From Lepidurus packardi (Eukaryota; Arthropoda; Branchiopoda; Notostraca; Triopsidae), in the NCBI GenBank assembly GCA_023053545.1, contig JAKZAN010000005.1, positions 9,114,001 through 9,178,000 of the forward strand: a DNA stretch of 64,000 nucleotides, written 5' to 3'. Shown here one piece after another: positions 33,349-45,100 of the stretch. The notes below the pieces were generated by a model. It had not been told where the DNA came from and searched no databases. It worked only from the letters and a program-made list of their open reading frames with translations. The position numbers were made by a program, and so were the translations under genes. Positions within the stretch are counted from its first letter, which is position 1, and each line of letters starts with the position of its first letter.

Positions 33349-35509
33349 GTTTATGGATCTTTGTCGCCAGAGCCAGAGCCGACGAACAGAGATTGCTGAG
33401 TTATTTGCTAAACTCTTATGATGTGGGTGCCAGGCCTGCTCTGAATGCGTCCCAGCCGCTCAAAGTCACTTTCGGGATGTCTCTTCACCTCATAGTGGAC
33501 GTGGTAAGTCACCCGAATGGGTCTAAAAAAATATAACAAAACGTGGATTGTTTTTTCCCCGAAGGAGAAAAAACAGAAACTTTTTTATTATTATTGTCTG
33601 CTCGCGTTTTTATTAGGATGAGAGAAATCAGATCCTCACGACCAATTGCTGGCTCACCCAAAAGTGGCAAGATGCTCATTTGCAATGGAATGCTTCTGAC
33701 TTTGGAGGGATCCGCGTGATTCGTATTCCATACCAGCGAGTATGGCGGCCGGATGTGATACTCTACAACAAGTAACGCTTGTCAAAAGAGCGGGAAATTT
33801 AAAATTCAAGAGTCTTTCTTTTATGGATTTTTTTTTTTATTTACAACTTGGGGAATCCTGGGTAGTGCGGATGCTCAGTATAGCTCGTCAATGATCAACA
33901 CAAACGTTATAGTGGATTCGACAGGGGAAGTAGTGTGGTTATCGCATGGCATTTTCCGATCCTCTTGTGACATTAACACGGAACACTTCCCATTTGATGT
34001 GCAAGAATGTCCCATGAAATGGGCGTCCTGGACCTATAACGGCTTTCAATTAGACCTGATGGCAGAGACAACTATTGGCGATACTTCCAATTACCAAGCC
34101 AATGGAGAATTTGATTTAATCGCGTTCCAAGCGAAACGCAATGAGAAATTCTACTCTTGCTGTCCAGGGGAAACCTACCCGGATATTACTTATGTCCTCA
34201 GGTTGAGACGACGACCCTTGTTTTACGTCTTTAACCTAATTTTGCCCTGCATCCTCATCAATTCTATCGGTAATTACTCATCATCTACTACTTAATCCAT
34301 CTTGACTGTCCCATATCCGTTTGTGTCTTTTTATCCCGATTCCACGCAATAGTGAACCGCGAATTGAAAAGAAATAACGAATTTCTAACTATTTTTACTT
34401 GGTTTAGCACTTTTGGTGTTTTACGTGCCACCAGAATCCGGAGAGAAAGTGACGTTAGGCATATCTTCATTGCTCTCTATGACTGTCTTTCTGATGACCA
34501 TCAGAGAAAGTTTGCCGCCCACCGAGAAAACACCTTTGATAAGTAACGTTTATAATATTGTGAAATTTGAGGATTTTTGTGGTTTCCTAAATTGTTATTT
34601 GTGTTTCTTGACATGTTAAAAGGTTTATACTATGGGGTCAGCATCTGTTTGGTGTCATTCGCCTCAGGGATGTCGGTGGTGACGTTGAATTTACATCATC
34701 GCGGGCTAAGAGGAGTGCCGGTACCTTATTTGATCAGGAAGATCGTTCTGGGTCCGCTGGCGCGGATAGTCCGGGTTCATTTCCATGGCAAAGTGGCGTC
34801 ATCATCGACCTCAGGCGCCTTGGAACAACACCATGAGCGAAGAAACGATGATTCAGCCGACAACTGGGCTCAGCCGCCAGTACATGCGATCGGTTGTGTC
34901 AAATGTACTGGGCAGCGATTACGCCAGAAATTACAGGTACTAAAACCAGCTTGCTTTTACGAATCTGTTTACTCGATAAACTCTCTTACGATCTCTCAAT
35001 ACATGGAACATGAGGTTTCCAATGTTCTTTCCTTGTTTATTTTCCCCTGCTCTCTATCTTCATTGATTTTTTGTGGTTCTTTTTTTAGGATCTGGAACCT
35101 CAGGCTGGAGTTTACTTGGATCCGCACTGCTCCGAGAAGTTTTTCTATACACAATGTGAGGGTGAAAGACAGCCACCTTCTCCTCGATTCTTCCCCAGGA
35201 GAAATAAACCCGATATGGGTATTTGGAAAATAAGGAGAGAAAATTTTGGAAATTCAAAGATTTTATTTTCGTGTTTAATAAGGTGATTCCAGTTATGAGG
35301 CGTCGGTCGGAAGAGTCTTGTCCCGAGTTTCATCTTGGTTGGACTATAATGAGGCTCGTTTGGAAGCTCAGGATCGGCGAGAAGCTTTGGAATTGGAATG
35401 GAAGCAAGTGGCGTTGGTTTGTGATCGGAGCTTACTGGCTTTATTTCTGGTTTTAACAGTTCTAGCCACATGCTTGATCCTCTTTTCTTCCCCGTATGGT
35501 CCGTGGTAG
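33349..35509 (+). CDS. Nicotinic acetylcholine receptor alpha-type subunit, 5' incomplete
   Basis: Seven exons (33349-33503, 33617-33771, 33866-34269, 34408-34542, 34623-34936, 35089-35218, 35283-35509) give about 506 aa of a pentameric ligand-gated cation channel; the first codon is split, so an upstream signal-peptide exon is missing. The extracellular domain has [13 protein letters not shown] (loop D), WRPDVILYN (loop A), the Cys-loop [15 protein letters not shown], and loop [13 protein letters not shown]. The vicinal cysteines make it an alpha subunit. M1-M3 follow ([47 protein letters not shown]), then a long cytoplasmic loop and M4 ([18 protein letters not shown]). It looks alpha7-like but divergent: M2 has Ser at 7', Thr at 17' and Arg at 19', and loop C has one extra residue. 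Glu at -1' and 20' and Leu 9' are kept. Confidence 0.93.
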
Positions 35510-38238
35510 TCAATCACGAGCAAAACTTTGCTTGATTAACGGTGACGGCAGCTCTAATTGATATCTTTGGGTGAATGAGGTTAATTTTGTGTCGTAGAGT
35601 GCTAATCTTGGAACAGCTGTAATTTGTCGTTTCTTCCTTGGCTATCTTGTCTCGACTGCTGTAATATAAACAAACAACATCGATTCGCACTAACGATTCC
35701 TTTTGATGCTTTGACCTCTACTGCTGACCTATAAGAGTTGAAAATAGGCAAAATCTAGAATAATACCTAGTTATAATAGATTTGCGCGAGTTAGGTACAA
35801 AGAATGGATAATCGTATCCAAATAGTTGGAAAAGGCTCGTCGGCTCGGATAGCTGGCATTCCTTGCCGTTTACAGGCCTGGATGACCTAAAATATAACGA
35901 TTTTATGTTTACCCCATATTTCAAAATTTTTTAAATACGAGGTAAATACATAGGAAGTTTTTACGAAAAATGGAGGGAACCTCTGTAATCGAATACTTTA
36001 CTTAGAAATACTATAATTTTTTTATATGTTTACGTCTAGTACTAATATGTCCAGTTTTTTATACGTTTTTTTTTCTATACGTTTTACTTAGAAAAACTTT
36101 ACGTTTTGACCTATAATAAGAACCAAGTGAGAAAAAACTACGAAAAAAGTGTACCAAACAACGCCTTTAATACATACCCATTAGATGGCGTTGTTATGCA
36201 ATTGGATAGACTGCTGCATTTAATTAACTATTTAAATTCTTCGTTATGTTTCGTTATGTTTTTGTTTCGTTAAGTGTAGACATGAAATGCTATAAATCGA
36301 AAAAAGCCTAGTTCGATAATTACTTTTTAACTAATAATCAAAATAACATATTCATCCAAATATTTTCAGCAAATCGTTCACTTTATATCACTAAAATATT
36401 TATAGTAATTACAATTATTGTTAACATATAAGGTAGCATTCTACCATCCACACCGCAATCTATAAGCTTCTTCTGTTTTAAACCCTTTCATTATCTAAAA
36501 GAGCGGCATGGAGCTGAAAAATAAAATAAGCTCACACAAAAACTACCCAATAAAATTCTGGCCCAAGTCAAAAGTCATGGGAAAGTCTTTCAACCCGAAA
36601 CCCAAAAGGCCGAAAAATCTCACAATTAACTTTTCTTAACATTCGTTCTTCTGCGTTCCGCCACGCCAAACCGAGCAAACCACATAGCGCTCTAACCAAG
36701 AGCAACAGCCAAGGTCCCTCTCCGGACCGGAGATTGACAACCGAAAAGGAACTATTGTACTGTATGGAAAATTGACGGATTTTTCGCTGGATAACTTTTC
36801 TCAAAGGAAAAAACGAAGAGGAAACCTTAACTTCCACAGTACTGCCCAAGAGCTGTATTCAAAAACCGTAAGCTATAACATTAAAAAAAAAAAGAATCTC
36901 ACCCAGGATGCGGGGTCAGTTTCGTTTCAAATTTTCGACTGCAGGGCAAATGTGAGAAAAATTAAACCATAAATCTTTTCTTCTTGAACTCCCAAATGTA
37001 CACACAAAATCCCCGCAAACCGTCACGTAATCTTTCTCCATTAATTTCTGCCTGTAAACTACCCAAGCTTCTAAGATTTTTTTTGGGGGGAGGGGGGGTT
37101 GAAAAACGTTCTACACAAGACCTCCCCCACAAATGGCGCCGCCGTTTTGTTGCAGGCGGAACGGAATGGGTTATAGTCCGCATCCAATGGCGGGAAACGG
37201 TGCCTTAATGAGGCCACCCACGTTGCCATCACGCCTCGGTGTATCTCCCCTCCATTGTCCAACAAACTATGGCCCCCAGAGTTCTTCTATACTTACAAGT
37301 AGGGGAGTATAGGGAGACAGAGAAAGAGAAAATAAAAATAATAATCAGATATACACATAAACAAGCGTTTCTTCTCACTTACGGACCACCTAGCAATAGG
37401 GGCATCCGATCTTGAAGGGCTCCCCCAAAAGGTGCCACCAAAGTCTTTTCAATAGATTCCGAAAGCAACCTCTGTCCACTTCTTACCATCCTACCACCCA
37501 CCCCTTCCTACAATTTAATCCGAGAAGCTTCTTGTTTTCTCACGGGCTTACAACCTCTTTCCGAAACCACCCCAACCGTGTGTATTCTAATTTTAGAACG
37601 TGTATTTTTTTCTCTGTAAAATTACTTCTGAAAATTTCCAGTAACTAAAACTCAGTATTTGAAGTAATTTGAAGCTGATCGAAACGATTGAAACTGTGAA
37701 AAGGAAGCACGACGCGAGTTGTATATGCCTGATGCGAAAAGAAACGTGGACCGACGGCCGCCATCTTGGATAACCGCCGTTTCCTCATTACGGACAAGTA
37801 GCCGAGTTGGGTGGAGATCCGTCCAGCTGCACATTATGTCAAGACTCCCCATGGACTGCCATGTTTCACGACCGGAACCCTGAGCTTCAACTTGGAGTCG
37901 CCTCCCGAAAAGCTAAAAACTCGCTTTTCTTCTTCCTTTTGGGTACCCAACAATGGGCACGACAATCCGACAGAGATGTCCCCAACCGAAAAGCCATCCA
38001 GGGTGGTTTGGGGTCAATTTGCAACTCCCCAAAAATGCCTTTCAAATCACCTTCTTCTATAGTAAAAAAAAGAAAAAAGAAAAAAAGAAAAAATAATAGG
38101 AAGAGGGGGTAGGTCCCAAAAATCGAGAAGGTGGTCATCTACATATATACTTGCTCTATACAATACACCCTAAGCCATTTGGCTCATCCATGGACCCCGG
38201 CAGGCAATTTTGGCTTGGTGAGTAAGTAGTAAAAGGAA

Positions 38239-38247
38239 GACCACCCA
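38239..38247 (-). promoter_or_regulatory. Ci/Gli binding site, distal upstream 1
   Basis: GACCACCCA on the plus strand, i.e. TGGGTGGTC on the minus, the Gli/Ci zinc-finger consensus. It shares the longer context AGACCACCCAAGTTG with the next site 198 bp downstream. Confidence 0.5.
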
Positions 38248-38436
38248 AGTTGGGGCGTCGAGATTAGAACTTTTACTCTTTGACAGCGCCCAGGCTCCTT
38301 CAATGGGTGTTTGTAGTGTAGATATACCCCATGCCGTACAGTTAAAGCTGAGAAGAGGGGAGTCTGCCTCGAATTAAGGTGGGGTGTGTGGGCTGGGAGA
38401 AATGAAAAGGGGCCAAAAACGCCATAAGAGTAGAAA

Positions 38437-38445
38437 GACCACCCA
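38437..38445 (-). promoter_or_regulatory. Ci/Gli binding site, distal upstream 2
   Basis: Second exact GACCACCCA, in the same 15-base context (AGACCACCCAAGTTG) and orientation as the site at 38239. Two close sites in one stretch suggest an enhancer element about 3.7 kb before the patched ATG. Confidence 0.5.
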
Positions 38446-41400
38446 AGTTGTCACACTAAAACTTCCCAAACGGAAAACTACAGCCTTTTAACATATAAAA
38501 AACGCGTAACTAAAATGAGAATTCCCAACTTTTTACCCACTTTCGGCTTCATATTTTCCTAGTACTTCGCCCAGATTCTTGCCCAAACATTTCCAAATCT
38601 CTCCTGTGGCGCCATATCAGCGTGCTCTATCTGGACATTACAAAAGAAATTAAAACAGTAGCAGCAATCAATGGAATCTTCGAATATATTGGCCTAAAAA
38701 GTCATAAAACCAGGCTAGGAATTTTTTCTAGATACCTCCGGATTTCCAAAGTCAAGATCGAGACGTGAAGCTGCAGAATGGGACAGAAATTTAAAGAAAA
38801 AATTGACTTTGAAACTGAAATCGGGGAATTCGATGCTTATGGTAAGATAAAAGTGGTTTCCCCAGGGAGGAGTTATGGATTAACAATACACAATAATATC
38901 CTTACAATCAAGGAGTGGCTTGGGCTGGCTCCAACCTTGTAAAAAAGGGTCTAGGTGTGGGCCCTAACCCATTTGTCACCTGTCTTGCACACCTTAGGGG
39001 AGAAAACCCCCTACAGACTCTTCGATACCCTGAGCTTCTGTCATATTATCCGGTATTCGGCCTTCCAAAGCTTCACCTCTGATTCTTATCGATGATTTTC
39101 TTCAGTATTTTAACACCCATACGGGCCCTTATGTTCAATACTCCCCTCCCCTCAAAAAATCAATCTTTTAGTTTTAAGTTACATCAATCGATTTTCCTTT
39201 CCGGTTTATAACTTGTGTCGAATGATTCTATTTCGCTTCAATTCTAATTCCTCAATACGTCAATCCAAGGTTTCAAATTATCTGGAATCTTCAACTCCCC
39301 GACTTCCAATACGTTAGATAGAAAAAACTGAGTGCTAAGTAATATATTACTTTTTCTGAGCTTGTTGGATCAAATAGTTCGATGTCTAATCTTCCTTTGG
39401 ATTCTAATCTTCGTTCGTTTCAATTTCTGTAACAGTCCATTACCCATGAAGTGCATTCTTATACGTATAAGAGGTTAATTTCAAAGATTCAAATCCAGTT
39501 TTGTCAGACTTTGAAATTCTTTTTGTAGGATCTTTGAACGTAATATGGCGTAGCGTTATGGGAAACGAGAAGGAAATGATGGCACTTAATTACAAAGCGC
39601 TTGGAATGTCTTGAGTAAACATGGCATACGTAAAGGCTTGCAGTAAGAGTATCGTGACGAATCCAGGCCCCTTTTTTTCTCTCTTTTTTCTTTTCCGTTG
39701 CCGTCTTTAGCCTCTTGTTGCTCAATTCCTGAGAAGAAAAGGAAATTCCAAGCCTTAGAATTCGCGTTACGAGCTTTCTAATTGCGTTGGATCATGAATA
39801 TGTCGGTATAGTTTTTCCCCAATGGTATACGAATGATAGTAAACATATTTATGATTTTTTTTGCGTCTTTACTATTCTTTACTTTATTTTTCGGCATGCG
39901 GTTCTTTGATTTACACAGTGGCGGCAAATGGGTCGGTCCTGTTTCACAAAGAAGCGCCGTTTTACGCCTCGCCAGTAGCAGTGCTGAATGATGTTTTTTT
40001 TTATGCCTTCTCTTTTTCTTTTTCGGCCCTTTTTCGGTTCCCTAAAGCTCGTTTTCGCAATTCGCTATGCTTTGAAGGTGGTCACGGATACGGCCATTCG
40101 CTTTTCGTTTCAAAAGTTACCGAACGTTTTTGTTTTGCGCTCAACACCTGGCGGTAATCCTTTTCCAAAGCCTTTCAAGTGTCCCTTTTGTAAATTTCAA
40201 ACTTGCCCGCCGAGCGGCGCTGTTTCAAAGGACCTACCTGTCAAAAATTTCCCCTCCTTGGCACCTTGCTATCCTTTTTGGGCGCCAAGTTCAAGTTTTT
40301 TAGGGAACAAACCGCCTTTTTAAGGTTGATTGAAAGCTAAACAGAGAGACAGTGGCTGAAAAAAGGAAATGTTTAACAGTTGGTTGTTGATAAGTAGGAC
40401 AGAATTAGTGTGTGGGAAGTCTTTTGAGTTGGCATGAGTAATTAGCCTTGTCGAAAAGGGACAAAACCGGTTGCCTCATGTCATAAGTAATTCGCCACTT
40501 TTTCGCAGATGGACTGCATAACCCCATCTTTTTGCGTTGTACTTTGTCGCTGTATTACTATTCAACTTAGGCTTCACGCTCAAATGCCTCCCAAATACCT
40601 CCACCCCTTTCCACCATCACTTACTTGTATCTCGCTTCCTTGCACAACTTTAATCCAATTAGCCCAAGCAATTAAATTCGTTACGTTCTATTCTTCAATC
40701 CACTTGTTTTGAAAAACTTAAGATCCCTTGAAAGAAATTACAGAATGGACCTTTGAACCCTAAATGGGAGCCGTAGAAAATGTCTAAAAATCCGATTTTT
40801 TAAATCTCAGAAAATCCTGTATGTAATTAATAAAGTGTTCTATCTTCTCCAATATTTACTCAATATTTCTCATTCCCCCCCCCCAAAAAAAAAAATAATT
40901 CGAAGCCTCCCTACCTAAAAAAAATCAATGAAACATATTCGGAAAATGAAGTAAAATGCAGAATGGGCAGCGGAAAGAGTTGGAACGGACCTCTCTAGGG
41001 GAAATATCTTCCCTCTCTGGCTCTACTTTTTGATCCCAAACTAGGAGCTGTGCAAGCAAAAGGCACCTCGTGTGTGGTCCCGAGCAGCACCGTGGGAAGT
41101 CGTTGCTGGGCAACTAATGCTGCGGCGTAAAGGCCTCTAGCCAATCCAAGTGCCTTCTTGGAGCGACCATCAATCATGACCTTCCTTTTCCTTCCTGCTG
41201 CTCTCTGCAGAGCCCCGCTTTCTGGCCTTATGCTTTTCCAACCAGCCAAAAGCGAGCTAAAAATCCATCGTCCTGGTATACACCATCTGACGCCGGTCCA
41301 AATTAGCCCCGTAGCTCTCCATCCGCCATGCCGTGGCACAACCCAAGTTACAAGTTCCCGGACACGCACGCTGAAACAGTCTGCAGACGAGAGCGCTTGC

Positions 41401-41869
41401 GAGTGGTCAGCTTAAGAAAAGAGAATGTGTTGAAAACTGAACATACTTTTGGAACCCTCACCAACCCCTTAACTGAAGCTCAAAACTCCCCACTCTTGGT
41501 GGCTGTCCAGTGAACACAACTGAACGCACAAAATACGTGAGGATTTGAAATGGAATTTTCTCTTGCCATCGTCTAAAAAAGCAAAGCAGACAATAAAGGA
41601 CGCGCTGTAACAGTATAACTCCTAGAAGGGGGAAAAAGCCCCACTTTCAAAAGTGTACAATACTTTTCGAGACTTAATTGAAACTCAACTCGAAAAATCC
41701 CTGGAATGGAACACAACGGATACATTTTAAAATAGCGAATTGGAAGTCCAAAATGGTGCACTGCTGCGTTGGAATCTCCGTCGACGCCGCTCCTGGTAGC
41801 CTGTTAGTTCATCAGCAGCACGTTGTTGTTGGTCCTCGCCGTTGCACGACGACGATGTCGACGACAACG

Positions 41870-41878
41870 TGGGTGGTC
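41870..41878 (+). promoter_or_regulatory. Ci/Gli binding site, promoter-proximal
   Basis: Exact TGGGTGGTC 287 bp upstream of the patched start codon, in a GC-rich stretch with CG-rich triplet repeats. Gli/Ci sites near the ptc promoter mediate Hedgehog-induced ptc expression in flies and vertebrates. Confidence 0.55.
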
Positions 41879-42164
41879 TGCTCCGTGCCAACGCTCCCAT
41901 GTGGATTACGTGTATAACCTAAACCTACTAGCAGCAAAAAAGAAATTCTTCCATTAATTTTTGTTTTGTCCGCCGTGTGAAAATTTATTTTCCGTATTTG
42001 TTTGGCGAGTGTTTTTTTTCGTCGGAAATTATTTCAACGAAAGACGCTGAAGTTTCAATTCTTTCCACCCAATTCCGACGTGCCAGTTTAACCCAAATTT
42101 CCGTGAGGGAAAACTACGTGTGCGTGCATTTAGAGTTTTTTTGGCGTGTTTCTTGAGCTGTGTC

Positions 42165-45100
42165 ATGGCCATCACAGGCATGATGGGTGGCCATCGGGGG
42201 AATGTCCCCGGCAGTCCATCACCACCGCCGTTTCCTTCTTCGGCACAACCACCCAATCATCAGCATCCCCCCAATGGTCCTAGTCATAGTGACAGTGCTA
42301 TGACGACGACCCGTAGTCAGGCAAGTACTCGACACTGTGAGAGTGCAGTGGTGGAAGAAGGGCCTTCGAGTGCGGGATTCATGGTCGGGAAACATAAGAA
42401 TCATAATAATAATGAGAGCAACAATCAGGTCACGAGGAGTAGTTTCAGCCCTCACAGTCGAACAAGACGTGAAGAAGAATTACTCACCAGGACAAGTTGG
42501 ACCGACGCACGGATAGCATTAGCGCAAATCAACAAGGTGAGTTTTAGCCTTTGCAGTTGAGTCTTTGGGAGCCAAACGCACAGTCGTTTGTGGCTAATAA
42601 AAGTAATAAATCAACAGAAAATCTAAAGAATGGGTCCTTTTTTGTACTTCATTGTCAGACAATCTGTCTTGATCAAGCTGAAAGAAGTCTGAGAAAAGAA
42701 GTCTGAAAGAAGTAAATAGCATAGAGAAATATTACCAGCTGCAAGGTATGCAGTACATTGTATACAATTTGTGGCACATTGTGTAACTTTTTTAGAAAAA
42801 AATATTAAATGTGTAGTATTTATACTTTTTATTTTAGTAGAATGTAGAGGACGGTGCTGAAGTATACTGAATGTGATATTGAAGTGTCCACTTTGCTCAA
42901 GTGTAATAAATCTATTTATCTTCTATTAAGGCCACGGTATACTACAAGTAGTGAATATTTTTTTTCTCAAAAGATGGCAGTGATGTCGTACCCCTATATC
43001 ATAGGAAAGCAGCAACTTTAAACGAAACTTTAAACATTTTTAATTATATAGTTAAATTTATTTGAAATGTGTGTTTAACGTTGTGTTTAAAGTTGTTGCA
43101 TTCTCATGATGTAGGGGTGTGACATCACTGCCATCTTTTTTTAAAAAAATATCAACTACTTGCAGTATACCGTGGTCCTACGAATTCTTTAATGAAATAC
43201 TGGTAAATAATTCACCATTCGCGGTTCTTTTGGCGAGTGAAAATTCTGTACGATATTTTATAGTTCCATGTAGTTTTTAACTTATACAGGTTAATTAACC
43301 CTACTGTGGATACTATATTATACTAGATACTATAATGTTCGTGTAAACACTCATGTAGCCCAACAAACTAAACTTTTGTTTCCAAATTCGGAATGGGAAT
43401 TCACGCTTTTGATGAGAATTCTAGGAAACGAGCCTAAGTAAAGCTTAATTCAAGGAATTTTTCAAGGTAGAAAATTTCTGATTGTTAATTCTTTTAGAGG
43501 AATGAGATAATTTGTTTTGTGAGCCTAAGGCTAGTCTGACCTTGTTTTGGGTAAATTTCTTGTCCAACAAGGGCCCAGACTTTCTTTTCTTTTTCGTCTG
43601 CTGCAATTGTTGTTTGTGTTGGGCAGTCCAAAAGGTATCTTAACTTGTTCCATCATTGCGATGCACGTCACGGAGGCAAGCATGGCCGATGAAGACATCA
43701 GTGTCGAAGGAAACCCTTGGGTGGATTTGAAGCGCCCCTCCTCTCCCCCCCCTCCGCTGGCATTTTTGGCAGGCGAAACCGTGTTTCTTCTCACAACCGA
43801 ACTAAAGCCATGCAAATGGAGAGGTTGTTTGGTGGTACTGGGATAGTGGGCCCTCTTTGGGTTACAAGGCGAGATGAGCCTCCCGGGCAAATTGATACTA
43901 CGGGCTACTTTAGCTCGAGCTAAGGTTAATTTGACTCAAAAGGAGGCTCTAGTGCTCATTTCGTTCGCTCCATTGCTCTCTCTCTCCGTTGCTCTTTCTT
44001 TATTTCTTCCTCTTCTCTCGATCGCTGCCGAGGTCGCTTGGCCTTCTTTATTCATGTGCCTTTTGCATTTGCACTAGTCAAAGAACCCGGGCCATGGACA
44101 CCACACCAGCCGGCACACACGCGGCGAGGGGTCGGCCAAGGCTTTTTCCCCCTTTTTATTAGACAGACCATCTTTTATACCTCGACAACATGCTAAACTT
44201 TTCCAAAAGGGCCAACGTACTGTACCACCTCCCTAAAGCTGTGAGGTAAAGCGCCTGAACTTTTTTTTTTAAATTTATTTTTTAAGTCTTAGAAATTCAT
44301 TGTAGCGGGAGACTAGTGAACCTAACTTACCTTGGCAGAGAAAGATTCGAAATGTAATCCAAGAATGAAAATTTCCCGTTTCGTTCTTGACAGTATTGAA
44401 AGTAAGAAAGAGTGTTAGTTTTCGTACCTGCAACAATAAACCCCTTGTTTATTGATTGTTGTGGGGAAGAAATGAAACGTTGTGGAACTCGTATTGGGAT
44501 TTCATTGTTCCGTTAGGTTTTTTCTTTCTTTTTTCAGTTGATTTGGGGTTGTAGATTAGGAAATGCACGGGTTTTTCTAATGTGTTTAAATACATTCACT
44601 AATGGGCATTCCTGAGCCAAAGTCCCGAGACGAACATTCGGGAAGGGGAAAAAAATAAATGAAGGCCGCACCAAAGCGACGTAACGCGCGTGAGCTAGAT
44701 AAAAGAAAAACTTGGTGAAGTTGGCGCCGTTGTGGAGCCAGAAACGGGCAAAAAGAGAGAGAAAGGCGGGAGGTTTGGACGTCTGTCTTGCTTTTTCACC
44801 CATTCGAGGACAGAATATTTCTCCTTTTCAAGAAAAGGATGGTAGAGTTTTTGTTTCATCAGATTTTTTGTCTGACACTTCCCTAATTAAACTTGACAGC
44901 CCTCGAGTCCAACGAGTTAGTCGAGTCCAACCAACTGTTGAGAATAACAACTAATGTGCCTCTTCGACTGAAATTGAAATGCCTCAAAGTTTTTGATTTT
45001 CCAAATTTCTTGTAGCGAAATTTGATTAAGTTAAACTAGTTTCTTGGGAGCACTAGTCTCCCCTACGTTACTGTCACAAGCTTTTAAATTAAAAGTTTAA

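Larger units (their letters stand above)
35510..42164. other. Intergenic, patched upstream region
   Basis: Holds the 3' UTR of the receptor gene (candidate AATAAA at 36520 and 36549) and the upstream region of patched. No coding exon was recognised; the more GC-rich 40950-41420 stretch may be untranslated exon or promoter. Three exact Ci/Gli sites lie at 38239, 38437 and 41870. Confidence 0.5.

Noticed and set aside
40995..41369. 124-codon minus-strand frame upstream of patched
   Set aside because: No homology was recognised, the start context is poor, and the GC-rich stretch leaves several frames open.
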